NCBI RefSeq assembly: GCF_001584335.1
Contig: NZ_LSBB01000003.1
Span: forward strand, 124,001-188,000
From: Bacillus atrophaeus
Lineage (GTDB): Bacteria > Bacillota > Bacilli > Bacillales > Bacillaceae
Direction of reading: 5' to 3'
DNA length: 64,000 nt
The notes under the pieces are model-generated. The model was given only the letters and a program-made list of their open reading frames with translations, was not told the DNA's origin and did not search any database. This document shows, piece by piece, positions 9,231 to 16,947 of this stretch (position 1 is the stretch's first letter; each line of letters starts with the position of its first letter). The translations under genes and the position numbers were made by a program.

Positions 9231-9829
9231 TGATCCAGGTTGAAGAAAACCAACATATCCATACCCTTGTATATCAATTAAATAAAGAAGGCAAATCCAT
9301 TTGCGGGGACAGTTTTTACATTAAAGCGGATGATCAGGAATTAGTGTGTGCGGTAGCTGACGGTCTTGGAAGCGGAACACTTGCGAATGAATCTTCATCA
9401 GCCATCAGAGATCTTGCTGAAAGCCATGCGGATGAAGATGTCGCAAGTATCATCGAACGCTGCAATCAAGCGATGAAGAACAAACGAGGAGCTACGGCCT
9501 CTATTTTAAAAGTTGATTTCGCAGCAAGGCAATTTACGTACTGCTCTGTCGGAAACGTGCGTTTTATTCTATACTCCCCATCAGGTGAATGCTTTTATCC
9601 TCTGCCTGTGTTAGGTTATTTATCAGGCAAGCCGCAGAAATACAAAACTCACACTTTTTCATATGAAAAGGGATCAAAATTTATCATTCATACAGATGGA
9701 TTAAACGTTCCCGACATTCGCTCGTATTTAAAAAAAGGGCAGTCAATCGAAGAAATATCGAATTCTCTTAAAATATACACCACATCCAGAAATGACGACT
9801 TAACTTATATTTTAGGGCAGCTTTTATAA
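9230..9829 (+). CDS. rsbX: RsbX, stressosome PP2C phosphatase
   Basis: A 199-aa single-domain PP2C phosphatase (GDSFYIKADDQELVCAVADGLGSG; later IHTDGLNVPDIR and RNDDLTYIL). It removes phosphate from RsbS and RsbRA and resets the stressosome after stress. It is the last gene of the operon; its 3' end forms part of the terminator. Confidence 0.94.
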   Translation: MIQVEENQHIHTLVYQLNKEGKSICGDSFYIKADDQELVCAVADGLGSGTLANESSSAIRDLAESHADEDVASIIERCNQAMKNKRGATASILKVDFAARQFTYCSVGNVRFILYSPSGECFYPLPVLGYLSGKPQKYKTHTFSYEKGSKFIIHTDGLNVPDIRSYLKKGQSIEEISNSLKIYTTSRNDDLTYILGQLL

Positions 9830-9845
9830 TAAGCTGCTTTTTTTA
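9817..9845 (+). terminator. Terminator of the sigB operon
   Basis: A GCAGCTT/AAGCTGC stem spans the rsbX stop codon and is followed by seven T. Confidence 0.85.
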
Positions 9846-9906
9846 GGTGTTTTTTTCTGATTTTGTTACACTAGAGAAAGAATGAATAAATGGAGGCTTT
9901 GGTTAC

Positions 9907-12066
9907 ATGGAAACGTTAGCCCTTTTAAAGAAACAAATTGCGAAAGAAACCGCACTGTCACAAAAGAATGTCGAAAGTGTCATTCAGCTCCTTGAGGATG
10001 GCAATACCGTTCCGTTTATCGCAAGGTACAGAAAAGAACAGACCGGCTCAATGGACGAGGTCCAAATCCAAACCATCTCAGAGCGCTGGCAGTATATACA
10101 AAATCTGAATCAGCGAAAAGAAGAAGTGATCAGACTGATAGCGGAGCAAGACAAGCTGACAGATGAACTGCGGCAAAAAATTGAACAATCGGTAAAGCTC
10201 CAGGAAGTAGAAGACCTTTACCGCCCCTATAAACAAAAACGGAAAACAAAGGCGACTGTCGCAAAAAGCAAAGGGCTTGAACCGCTTGCTGAATATATCC
10301 TTACCCTTCCGAAAGACGATCGTATCGCAGAAATCGCAGATCAATACATAAGTGAAGAAAAAGAAGTGCTTTCCAGAGAAGACGCGATTGAAGGCGCAAA
10401 ACATATCATTGCTGAACAGCTGTCAGACGAACCGAGTTTCAGAAAATGGATTCGCCAGGAAACCTTCAAAAAAGGCACTCTGAAATCAACTGCCGGCAAA
10501 TCGGTAGATGCGGATGAAAAAAATGTATACGAAATGTATTACGAATATGAGGAGCCAATTCCGAAAGTCGTTCCCCACAGAGTGCTGGCGGTCAACCGCG
10601 GTGAAAAAGAAGACATCTTGAAGGTATCCATCGAACCGCCGGCTGATGTGATTAAAGCCTATTTAGAAAAGCAAATTGTCAAACAGCGAACAACGCCTGT
10701 CAGAGACATTTTGCTTGATACGATCGAGGACAGCTACAAAAGACTGATTCAGCCTGCTATTGAACGTGAAATCAGAAAAGAGCTGTCAGAAAAAGCAGAT
10801 GCGCAGGCCATTCATATTTTTTCAGAAAACCTTCGGAAGCTTCTTTTGCAGCCGCCGATGAAAGGGAAGATCGTGCTTGGGGTCGATCCGGCATTCCGAA
10901 CAGGCTGTAAACTCGCAGTAGCAGACGAAACCGGAAAAGTATTGAAGATCGATGTCATTTATCCCCATGCTCCGGTTAAAAAGACAAAGGAAGCGCAGGA
11001 CAAAGTGAAAGCGATCCTGGAGGACTATCAAGTTGAAGTCGTGGCAATAGGGAACGGAACAGCTTCCAGAGAAACAGAACAATTTATCGTTGATGTACTG
11101 AAGGATACGCCTAGAGACATTTATTATTTAATCGTTAACGAAGCTGGGGCAAGCGTCTATTCAGCATCTGAGCTGGCGAGAGAAGAATTCCCCGACCTTC
11201 AGGTGGAAGAACGCAGCGCAGTGTCAATCGCGCGCAGACTGCAGGATCCGCTTGCCGAACTTGTCAAAATCGACCCCAAATCAGTAGGGGTAGGCCAATA
11301 TCAGCATGATGTCAGCCAGAAGAATCTAAATGACTCGCTGCGGTTTGTCGTCGAAACCGTCGTAAACCAAGTCGGAGTAAACGTTAATACAGCCTCGGCC
11401 GCTCTTCTTCAATATGTGGCGGGATTATCTAAGTCTGTTGCCGGCAATGTTGTGAAAAAACGTGACGAACTCGGCAAATTCTCAACCCGCAAAGAATTAA
11501 AAGGCATCCCAAGGCTCGGCGCTAAAACCTACGAACAATGCATCGGATTTTTAAGAGTGCCGGACGGGACAGAACCTTTGGACAGAACCGGAATTCACCC
11601 GGAAAGCTATAAAGAAACAAAATCGCTTCTGAAAAAGCTTCAGCTGACGACAGAACAAATCGGGACGGCTGAATTAAAAGAAAAAATCAGCAAGCTGGAC
11701 CTATCTGAAACTGCAAGAGAGCTTGAAATCGGAGAGATTACACTGAAAGACATTTGTGAACAGCTGACCAGGCCGGAACGGGATCCTCGCGATGAGGTGC
11801 CTAAGCCTTTGCTTAAAACGGATGTACTTCAGCTTGAAGATCTAAAGGAAGGAATGGAATTGCAAGGCACTGTCCGCAACGTAGTAGACTTTGGAGCATT
11901 CGTTGATATCGGAGTGAAGCAGGACGGGCTTGTGCACATTTCAAAACTCAGCAATCAATTCGTCAAACACCCTCTCGACGTAGTATCAGTCGGAGATATT
12001 GTGACCGTGTGGGTGGATGGAGTAGACGTCCAAAAAGGCCGGGTATCACTGTCTATGGTAAAATAA
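9907..12066 (+). CDS. tex: Tex (YdcI), S1-domain transcription accessory protein
   Basis: A 719-aa Tex-family protein. The order is an N-terminal helical Tex domain, a YqgF/RNase-H-like domain (GVDPAFRTGCKLAVAD near residue 320), helix-hairpin-helix units (LKGIPRLGAKTYEQC) and a C-terminal S1 RNA-binding domain (GTVRNVVDFGAFVDIGVKQ). In other bacteria Tex associates with RNA polymerase and ribosomes. It is transcribed alone, with a ribosome-binding site TGGAGG before ATG 9907 and a terminator after it. The call is firm; the role in Bacillus is by family only. Confidence 0.93.
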   Translation: METLALLKKQIAKETALSQKNVESVIQLLEDGNTVPFIARYRKEQTGSMDEVQIQTISERWQYIQNLNQRKEEVIRLIAEQDKLTDELRQKIEQSVKLQEVEDLYRPYKQKRKTKATVAKSKGLEPLAEYILTLPKDDRIAEIADQYISEEKEVLSREDAIEGAKHIIAEQLSDEPSFRKWIRQETFKKGTLKSTAGKSVDADEKNVYEMYYEYEEPIPKVVPHRVLAVNRGEKEDILKVSIEPPADVIKAYLEKQIVKQRTTPVRDILLDTIEDSYKRLIQPAIEREIRKELSEKADAQAIHIFSENLRKLLLQPPMKGKIVLGVDPAFRTGCKLAVADETGKVLKIDVIYPHAPVKKTKEAQDKVKAILEDYQVEVVAIGNGTASRETEQFIVDVLKDTPRDIYYLIVNEAGASVYSASELAREEFPDLQVEERSAVSIARRLQDPLAELVKIDPKSVGVGQYQHDVSQKNLNDSLRFVVETVVNQVGVNVNTASAALLQYVAGLSKSVAGNVVKKRDELGKFSTRKELKGIPRLGAKTYEQCIGFLRVPDGTEPLDRTGIHPESYKETKSLLKKLQLTTEQIGTAELKEKISKLDLSETARELEIGEITLKDICEQLTRPERDPRDEVPKPLLKTDVLQLEDLKEGMELQGTVRNVVDFGAFVDIGVKQDGLVHISKLSNQFVKHPLDVVSVGDIVTVWVDGVDVQKGRVSLSMVK

Positions 12067-12068
12067 AA

Positions 12069-12095
12069 GCACTGCTTACGAGCAGTGTTTTTTTC
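12069..12095. terminator. Terminator after tex, overlapping the end of cmpA
   Basis: A CACTGCT/AGCAGTG stem with loop TACG and a run of seven T on the + strand. The same bases encode the last codons and stop of cmpA on the other strand. Confidence 0.8.
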
Positions 12096-12189
12096 TATAA
12101 AAGTACCAGCATTGATTCAGCAGTTTGATTTGATAATTATCCTTTTCTAAAAATGCTTTTTGCATTTGTTTTTTCAGCCAATTGGGCAT
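12076..12189 (-). CDS. cmpA: CmpA, cortex morphogenetic protein
   Basis: A very small gene, 37 codons, read on the minus strand from ATG at 12189. The product starts MPNWLKKQMQKAFLEKDNYQ and ends CWYFYRKKHCS, which matches the B. subtilis CmpA sequence as I recall it. CmpA is a sporulation protein that, with ClpXP, takes part in quality control of spore envelope assembly by targeting SpoIVA. It sits between tex and ydcK as in 168. The ribosome-binding site is read from GAGGAATG on the minus strand. A + strand frame at 12153-12290 that would extend ydcK upstream crosses this gene and is rejected. Confidence 0.93.
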   Translation of the reverse strand: MPNWLKKQMQKAFLEKDNYQIKLLNQCWYFYRKKHCS

Positions 12190-12290
12190 GGCTCATTCCT
12201 CCTCAGCTTTTTTTAAAAGAAGGGCGGGTTTTACACATTGTATGCGAGCGGAGAATTGTCCCGTTCAATGTTTTTAAGGAGAGGTGCACA

Positions 12291-12749
12291 ATGGATAACA
12301 AAGAGCTTCAAAAGCTTACAGAGGACATATCTAATACCTGTTTTGAAAAACCCTTCCGCCACCAGGCTGTTTTTAATGACAGGCTCAAAACAACCGGCGG
12401 AAGGTACCTTTTAACATCGCATAACATCGAAATCAACAGAAAATCGTTAATAGAACATGGCCGGGAGGAACTTGAGGGAATTATTAGGCACGAGCTTTGC
12501 CATTACCATCTTCATCTTGAAGGAAAAGGGTACAAGCACAGAGACAGAGATTTCAGAGAACTCCTTCAGAAAGTAGACGCGCCAAGGTTTTGCACTCCCT
12601 TACAAAAGAAAACGCAAAGCAGAAAAACATATACGTATATATGTACGGCTTGCGGCCAACAGTATGTAAAGAAGCGTGCGATGAACCCTAAAAAATATGC
12701 CTGCGGAAAGTGCGGTGGGAAAATAAAAGAATTTATTAAAAAGGGTTGA
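12291..12749 (+). CDS. ydcK: YdcK, SprT-like zinc protein
   Basis: A 152-aa SprT-family protein. The zinc-metalloprotease motif HELCHYHLHLEGKGYKH is central, and a C-terminal zinc ribbon with CTAC and CGKC follows. In eukaryotes SprT-like proteins handle DNA-protein crosslinks; the bacterial role is not settled. ATG 12291 follows AAGGAGAGGTG. The gene ends at the promoter of the tRNA cluster. Confidence 0.88.
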   Translation: MDNKELQKLTEDISNTCFEKPFRHQAVFNDRLKTTGGRYLLTSHNIEINRKSLIEHGREELEGIIRHELCHYHLHLEGKGYKHRDRDFRELLQKVDAPRFCTPLQKKTQSRKTYTYICTACGQQYVKKRAMNPKKYACGKCGGKIKEFIKKG

Positions 12750-12854
12750 CTCACTTCATGATTCTATGTTAAATTATAAAAGCCGTCGCATTAGACGGAA
12801 GAGGGAATAAATGAAATGTTGCTTCTTGACACTTCATGTCGATCCTTTTATAAT
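12746..12854 (+). promoter_or_regulatory. Promoters of the trnS tRNA cluster
   Basis: A consensus sigma-A promoter TTGACA (12826-12831), 17 bases, TATAAT (12849-12854) lies 16 bases before the first tRNA. A second, weaker candidate further upstream uses TTGACT (12746-12751) and TAAATT (12770-12775) with an 18-base spacer. Tandem promoters are normal for stable RNA operons. Confidence 0.85.
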
Positions 12855-12870
12855 ATAGAAGTCTGATTAT

Positions 12871-12945
12871 TCCACAGTAGCTCAGTGGTAGAGCTATCGG
12901 CTGTTAACCGATCGGTCGCAGGTTCGAGTCCTGCCTGTGGAGCCA
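12871..12945 (+). tRNA. tRNA-Asn (GTT)
   Basis: A cloverleaf with acceptor TCCACAG/CTGTGGA, anticodon GTT in CTGTTAA, T arm GGTTCGAGTCC and an encoded CCA end. First gene of the trnS cluster. Confidence 0.95.
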
Positions 12946-12948
12946 TAC

Positions 12949-13039
12949 GGAGAAGTACTCAAGTGGCTGAAGAGGCGCCCCTGCTAAGGGTGTAGGTCGT
13001 GTAAGCGGCGCGAGGGTTCAAATCCCTCCTTCTCCGCCA
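12949..13039 (+). tRNA. tRNA-Ser (GCT)
   Basis: A 91-base type II tRNA with acceptor GGAGAAG/CTTCTCC, anticodon GCT (CTGCTAA), a long variable arm and an encoded CCA. Confidence 0.94.
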
Positions 13040-13078
13040 TTATATCTTTTGAAAAAGATAAAAAGTTCTCAACCAGAC

Positions 13079-13150
13079 GGCCCGTTGGTCAAGCGGTTAA
13101 GACACCGCCCTTTCACGGCGGTAACACGGGTTCGAATCCCGTACGGGTCA
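13079..13150 (+). tRNA. tRNA-Glu (TTC)
   Basis: Acceptor GGCCCGT pairs with ACGGGTC; anticodon TTC lies in CTTTCAC. CCA is not encoded. Confidence 0.94.
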
Positions 13151-13162
13151 TTCACTTTCTGT

Positions 13163-13237
13163 TGGGCTATAGCCAAGCGGTAAGGCAACGGACTTTGACT
13201 CCGTCATGCGTTGGTTCGAATCCAGCTAGCCCAGCCA
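13163..13237 (+). tRNA. tRNA-Gln (TTG)
   Basis: Acceptor TGGGCTA/TAGCCCA, anticodon TTG in ACTTTGACT, encoded CCA. Confidence 0.94.
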
Positions 13238-13258
13238 TTTTTATTCATATCATACAGA

Positions 13259-13334
13259 GAGCCATTAGCTCAGTTGGTAGAGCATCTGACTTTTAATCAG
13301 AGGGTCGAAGGTTCGAGTCCTTCATGGCTCACCA
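13259..13334 (+). tRNA. tRNA-Lys (TTT)
   Basis: Acceptor GAGCCAT/ATGGCTC, anticodon TTT in ACTTTTAAT, encoded CCA. Confidence 0.95.
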
Positions 13335-13343
13335 TTGTTTTTC

Positions 13344-13425
13344 GCGGGTGTGGCGGAATTGGCAGACGCGCTAGACTTAGGATCTAGTGTCTTATGACGT
13401 GGGGGTTCAAGTCCCTTCACCCGCA
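13344..13425 (+). tRNA. tRNA-Leu (TAG), trnS-Leu1
   Basis: An 82-base type II tRNA with acceptor GCGGGTG/CACCCGC and anticodon TAG in ACTTAGGAT. CCA is not encoded. Confidence 0.94.
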
Positions 13426-13448
13426 TTTCTCTTTTAATTAAATAACGA

Positions 13449-13573
<125 letters not shown>

Positions 13574-13755
13574 TTTTATGTTGAAAATGCGGCCTTTGAA
13601 GAAGACTTGCTCACCAAAACTCACCAGTTACTTAAAGTAAGTCATGAAATTTGCTGTTTCCTAGGAAAATTATTACCCAAAACGTTTCTAAAGCATTTTT
13701 TGCAATATATCACCTTACCAACGCACACTAAGCATTTCTTAACCGACTTTTTCAA

Positions 13756-13899
13756 TTATTTTTTGTTTTTGAGTTCAATAATAGCTTCTGTTAATGCATC
13801 TAATTTGCCCTCGAGCCGTATTAATAAATAAACAGCAACTAGTATAGGGAAACCGAAATTTCCGATTATCGTAATAAGTGTTTCGGAAGATAAGTTCAA
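13756..13899 (-). CDS. YvrJ-family small membrane protein
   Basis: A 47-aa protein starting from TTG at 13899 behind TAGGAGG, with the text LITIIGNFGFPILVAVYLLI, then RLEGKLDALTEAIIELKNKK. One membrane segment followed by a short charged helix is the YvrJ-family pattern. In B. subtilis yvrJ lies beside sigO (yvrI) and rsoA (yvrHa); here a sigO/rsoA-like pair lies 1.3 kb away. It is the last gene of a four-gene minus-strand operon and follows the amidase by 15 bases. A small membrane protein beside an amidase could act like a holin; that is inference. Confidence 0.75.
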   Translation of the reverse strand: MNLSSETLITIIGNFGFPILVAVYLLIRLEGKLDALTEAIIELKNKK

Positions 13900-13914
13900 G
13901 CAATTACCTCCTAT

Positions 13915-14460
13915 TTAAAGGTTAGTCGCGATACTAGATATACTATTAGCTATAGTTTGTGTTAACTCTTCAATGAATGTCGATTTCTTTAAAAGAGATG
14001 CATCTTTTTCAGAGTCTAAAAAAAGATTCTCTAACAAAATGGCTGGCATTTTAGTTTGCCTCAAAACTGCAAAGTTAGCTTCACGTTGACCTCTATCAGT
14101 CATATTCTGGGACTTCAAAAAATTTATAATATCTTGGTGTAGCTCTTTTCGGATTTGTCCTGTAAAAGTGTTCCCTAGACCAGGATAGATGTATGATTCA
14201 AACCCTGTTCCACCACCTGCATTATGATGAAAGGAAACGAAAAGTGCACTACTTAGTTTGTTTGCAATCTGTGATCGCTCATATAAAGATACAAATGTAT
14301 CTGTATGTCGTGTTAAATGAACTGTCATGCCATGCTTTGTTTTTAGATGTTTTTCTATTTTTAATACAAAATCCAAAGTTAAATTCTTTTCAATTAAGCC
14401 ATTACCTGTTGCACCACTATCATTACCACCATGCCCGGCATCTAAAACAATAATAGACAT
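13915..14460 (-). CDS. N-acetylmuramoyl-L-alanine amidase (Amidase_3)
   Basis: A 181-aa zinc amidase without signal peptide or cell wall-binding repeats. Zinc ligands are visible: His in VLDAGHGGNDSGA, Glu in GLIEKNLTLD, His in FVSFHHNAGG, and the catalytic Glu in AILLENLFLDSEKDA. It cuts the bond between muramic acid and L-alanine. Having only the catalytic domain, and no secretion signal, is typical of phage-type endolysins that need a holin. It ends 15 bases before the YvrJ-like gene and follows a 67-aa hypothetical. Confidence 0.88.
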   Translation of the reverse strand: MSIIVLDAGHGGNDSGATGNGLIEKNLTLDFVLKIEKHLKTKHGMTVHLTRHTDTFVSLYERSQIANKLSSALFVSFHHNAGGGTGFESYIYPGLGNTFTGQIRKELHQDIINFLKSQNMTDRGQREANFAVLRQTKMPAILLENLFLDSEKDASLLKKSTFIEELTQTIANSISSIATNL

Positions 14461-14466
14461 CAAACG

Positions 14467-14670
14467 TCACTCCTTGTAAGAACACATATTTAAACCATAC
14501 TTTTGCTGTAATATTTTGTTCATTTCTTTTAAATGTTTACTGTAACAAAGCACAATATCTTGATACATTTCTTTTTCTTCAATACTGCAGGAATTTAACT
14601 TTTGGGCAACTAACAATAAATCTTTTTTCAATTGATAATACTGGTTCAGTGAATTATCAAATTGATTCAT
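14467..14670 (-). CDS. Small helical hypothetical protein
   Basis: A 67-aa protein, mostly alpha-helical by composition (NQYYQLKKDLLLVAQKLNS). I recognise no family. It is tightly packed: 2 bases after the glutaredoxin-like gene and 6 bases before the amidase, which supports it as a real operon member. Confidence 0.6.
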   Translation of the reverse strand: MNQFDNSLNQYYQLKKDLLLVAQKLNSCSIEEKEMYQDIVLCYSKHLKEMNKILQQKYGLNMCSYKE

Positions 14671-14671
14671 G

Positions 14672-14923
14672 TTAATCCTCCAGCAGAAGACTCTCTAGTT
14701 TGTTAGGGTTAAATCCTGCTACGGTGACCTCTTTTTGTTCTCCTTCAAATATAATAACGGTATAGGGAACCCCTAAAACCTTTCTTTCTAATAGTTCCTG
14801 TTTATGTTTTTCAACTTCTACTTTTTTTTCTAAGTAATCAATAGAATGTTCATCTAACCACTCCTTTTGTTTCTTGCAAAAAATGCAACTAGCAGCTGTA
14901 AAAACAATAATATTTTTCTTCAT
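14672..14923 (-). CDS. Glutaredoxin/thioredoxin-like redox protein
   Basis: An 83-aa protein with the thioredoxin-fold signature near the N-terminus (VFTAASCIFCKKQKEWL, CxxC at residues 13-16) and the cis-proline segment LGVPYTVIIFEG. The family reduces disulfides or mixed disulfides. It is first in the minus-strand operon and lies 28 bases after a tRNA-Cys on the same strand, so the tRNA may be processed from the operon leader. AGGAAGGTG precedes the ATG. Confidence 0.75.
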   Translation of the reverse strand: MKKNIIVFTAASCIFCKKQKEWLDEHSIDYLEKKVEVEKHKQELLERKVLGVPYTVIIFEGEQKEVTVAGFNPNKLESLLLED

Positions 14924-14951
14924 TTAAATTCACCTTCCTAAATTAGATTTA

Positions 14952-15022
14952 AGGCAGCAACCGGATTCGAACCGGTGATAAAGGTTTTGCAGACCTTTGC
15001 CTTACCACTTGGCTATACTGCC
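14952..15022 (-). tRNA. tRNA-Cys (GCA) inside the accessory island
   Basis: Read on the minus strand: acceptor GGCAGTA pairs with TGCTGCC (one G:T wobble), D arm TAGCCAAGTGGTAAGGC, anticodon loop CTGCAAA (GCA), T arm CCGGTTCGAATCCGG, discriminator T, no encoded CCA. It is not part of trnS and lies among mobile-element genes. It shares strand and direction with the glutaredoxin/amidase operon. Confidence 0.9.
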
Positions 15023-15111
15023 ATCTGTACCATAATTAAGTGAAAGAACTAGCATGGATGTAAACGCTCCTTATAAATTTTTAACTGTTTCTTAAATTTC
15101 CCATAAGAAAA

Positions 15112-15154
15112 TTGAAAAAAAACTTCTATTAGTCTAAAATAGAACATATGTTCT
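15112..15154 (+). promoter_or_regulatory. Promoter with LexA (SOS) box before the split sigma factor
   Basis: TTGAAA (15112-15117), 17 bases and TAAAAT (15135-15140) form a sigma-A promoter. A palindrome AGAACATATGTTCT (15141-15154) directly follows the -10 box, over the expected transcription start. GAAC-N4-GTTC is the core of the Bacillus LexA (DinR) operator. It lies 61 bases before the sigO-like gene. Binding is inferred from the motif. Confidence 0.78.
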
Positions 15155-15214
15155 TCTTTGTAGTCGTTTACTTTTTATACTTTAACTTCATTAAATAGGT
15201 AGAGGTGATTTTTT

Positions 15215-15784
15215 ATGAAAAACCAAACATTATTGAATTTCCAATTTTTAAATGAACCAATTGTTAAAAAATTTCTTCTGAACTCTACTAACAAAAAAAT
15301 TTTTAAAGAAGCCACCAAACATCCTACTTTACAAAATCAACAATTATTAGATCAGAGATTCAAAAAATTTTATAAAAAGGCACGTATTCTTAAGTACCTA
15401 ACAACAATGATTAAAATATCTTCCATTGATTTTGATAAGCGAAATCGCAAAATGAATCAAAGGTTTTTACTTACCCTAGATGCACCCATAAAACAAGATG
15501 AAGATACAACTGCATCAAGAATAGACACAATCCCAGATGAAAATGAAGTCGATCCTCTCACAAAATGTTGTATCAGTTTGGATGAGTGTATCACAGATCC
15601 ACAATTACACCAGGCATATACAAATCTCAATGAAAAACAGAAAAAAATTCTAAATTTAATGTATATAGAAGGTTTAACTCTCCAAGACATAGCTACTTTT
15701 TTAGGAGACTCTAGACAAAACGTTTTTAATATCTATAAAAGAAGCCTTAATAAATTGAAACAAACTTGTAATCAAGAAGATTAG
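15215..15784 (+). CDS. SigO-like subunit of a split sigma factor
   Basis: A 189-aa protein whose C-terminal third is sigma-70 region 4 (LNEKQKKILNLMYIEGLTLQ, then DIATFLGDSRQNVFNIYKRS with a helix-turn-helix). No region 2 is visible in it. The next gene, 13 bases on, looks like the missing region 2. This mirrors B. subtilis SigO (YvrI) with RsoA (YvrHa), which together act as one sigma factor. Region 4 should bind the -35 element. Target promoters are not known; the divergent amidase operon and the PLA2-like gene are candidates. Start ATG 15215 after GAGGTG. Confidence 0.78.
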   Translation: MKNQTLLNFQFLNEPIVKKFLLNSTNKKIFKEATKHPTLQNQQLLDQRFKKFYKKARILKYLTTMIKISSIDFDKRNRKMNQRFLLTLDAPIKQDEDTTASRIDTIPDENEVDPLTKCCISLDECITDPQLHQAYTNLNEKQKKILNLMYIEGLTLQDIATFLGDSRQNVFNIYKRSLNKLKQTCNQED

Positions 15785-15797
15785 GGAGGTATCAGAA

Positions 15798-16031
15798 GTG
15801 GATTTTTTGTGTAAAGATGAAAACACTCTTTCTCAAAAAGAGAAAGAAGAATTGATAAAGATGGTTGCTCCACTAATAAAAAAGTGTTTGTATAATGTTT
15901 CTTTTCAAGAAAGAGAAGATTTTGAACAAGAAATAATAGCTAAATTATTGAAAAAGCTAAACTGGATATGCTATCAGGATGCTCCTGGGTTTTGGGAATT
16001 TGCAATTAATCATGAAAATAAGCTTGAATAA
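15798..16031 (+). CDS. RsoA-like region-2 subunit of a split sigma factor
   Basis: A 77-aa protein starting with GTG 15798 behind GGGAGGT. The pattern LIKMVAPLIKKCLYNVSFQE then REDFEQEIIAKLLKKL resembles sigma region 2 core-binding helices, and the ending APGFWEFAI resembles RsoA proteins. In the known system RsoA supplies core binding and -10 recognition to SigO. The two genes are co-transcribed. Identification rests on pattern, size and context. Confidence 0.72.
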   Translation: MDFLCKDENTLSQKEKEELIKMVAPLIKKCLYNVSFQEREDFEQEIIAKLLKKLNWICYQDAPGFWEFAINHENKLE

Positions 16032-16141
16032 TTTTTTAAAAGAGTGTACTTTTCACCTACTCAATTCACTTTATAGATTAGGAGGCAATAATCAATAAAT
16101 AACAGATATTGCTTCTAAAAACTATAAGGGAGTTGGAGTAT

Positions 16142-16912
16142 TTGCAAATATTAAATGGTGTTTACATGGAAGGTCAAGAACTACAAGAATTTAAAGAACG
16201 AGCATTAAATGACAGTACATTTGATGATTTATTATTGGCGGTTAACGAACAGTTCAATAATGAACAAACAATTTCAAAAGATAAGTTGAAAGTTGACAAT
16301 GGATATAAGAGTGACATCGAACTTGAGGAAGGATATGTTGTCTCGGGTAAACAAATTGTCTTTATTAATGAGCCTAAAACTGTTCGAATTGCATACCGTG
16401 AACTAAATGATTATGAATTACCAGTAGAGTATAAAGAAGTCGCTCAGGTTTTAATAACAGATGAAACAGATTCGCATTATCTGCTAGGTATTACATTTAA
16501 TAAAGAGGGTGAAATTGAAATTAATACTCTTTCTGCTGAATATCCAGATTCACAACTTCTAGATATAAATGAACCTTTGCCTAATGATCCTAATTATATC
16601 CCTCAGGATACTGGGAACTTTATGGACTCTGGTAAAAACTCTGGAGATTTTACAACAAAAGTATGGTGGACTTCCAATGGCTGTTTGCCAGGAGGGTATC
16701 AACATTGTGGCGGAAATTGTGGCTATAACTTAAAACATGGCGGCGGAAAACCAATTAATTATACGGATAGTTGTTGTGTGTTACACGATAGATGCTATGG
16801 TAAAGGCTTGAAAAAGTGTAAGTGTGACACAATGCTAGTTGATTGCGTAAGAAATGAAGTGACCTGGGCTGCGTTTGGAATTAACATGTATTTTGGACCT
16901 AAAGGCTGTTAA
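16142..16912 (+). CDS. Phospholipase A2-like cysteine-rich protein
   Basis: About 256 aa. The C-terminal 75 residues carry the secretory phospholipase A2 core: DSCCVLHDRCYG, with the catalytic His-Asp and Cys pair, preceded by a glycine-rich segment (GGNCGYNLKHGGG) in place of the calcium loop, and followed by KCKCDTMLVDCV. The first 180 residues (many Glu/Asp, no signal peptide) are of unknown family. I chose TTG 16142 because AAGGGAG lies 9 bases upstream; an in-frame ATG at 16166 is an alternative. It could be a toxin or a virion-associated enzyme. A terminator follows. It is probably within reach of the split sigma pair. Confidence 0.7.
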   Translation: MQILNGVYMEGQELQEFKERALNDSTFDDLLLAVNEQFNNEQTISKDKLKVDNGYKSDIELEEGYVVSGKQIVFINEPKTVRIAYRELNDYELPVEYKEVAQVLITDETDSHYLLGITFNKEGEIEINTLSAEYPDSQLLDINEPLPNDPNYIPQDTGNFMDSGKNSGDFTTKVWWTSNGCLPGGYQHCGGNCGYNLKHGGGKPINYTDSCCVLHDRCYGKGLKKCKCDTMLVDCVRNEVTWAAFGINMYFGPKGC

Positions 16913-16918
16913 AAAGGT

Positions 16919-16947
16919 GCCTGGCTATCGATTAGCCAGGCTTTTCC
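16919..16947. terminator. Bidirectional terminator between the PLA2-like and YesK-like genes
   Basis: A GCCTGGCTA/TAGCCAGGC stem followed by CTTTTCC; AAAAA lies on the other side. Confidence 0.75.

Noticed and set aside
12153-12290. N-terminal extension of ydcK beginning at 12153
   Set aside because: It crosses cmpA on the other strand, and a strong ribosome-binding site precedes ATG 12291.
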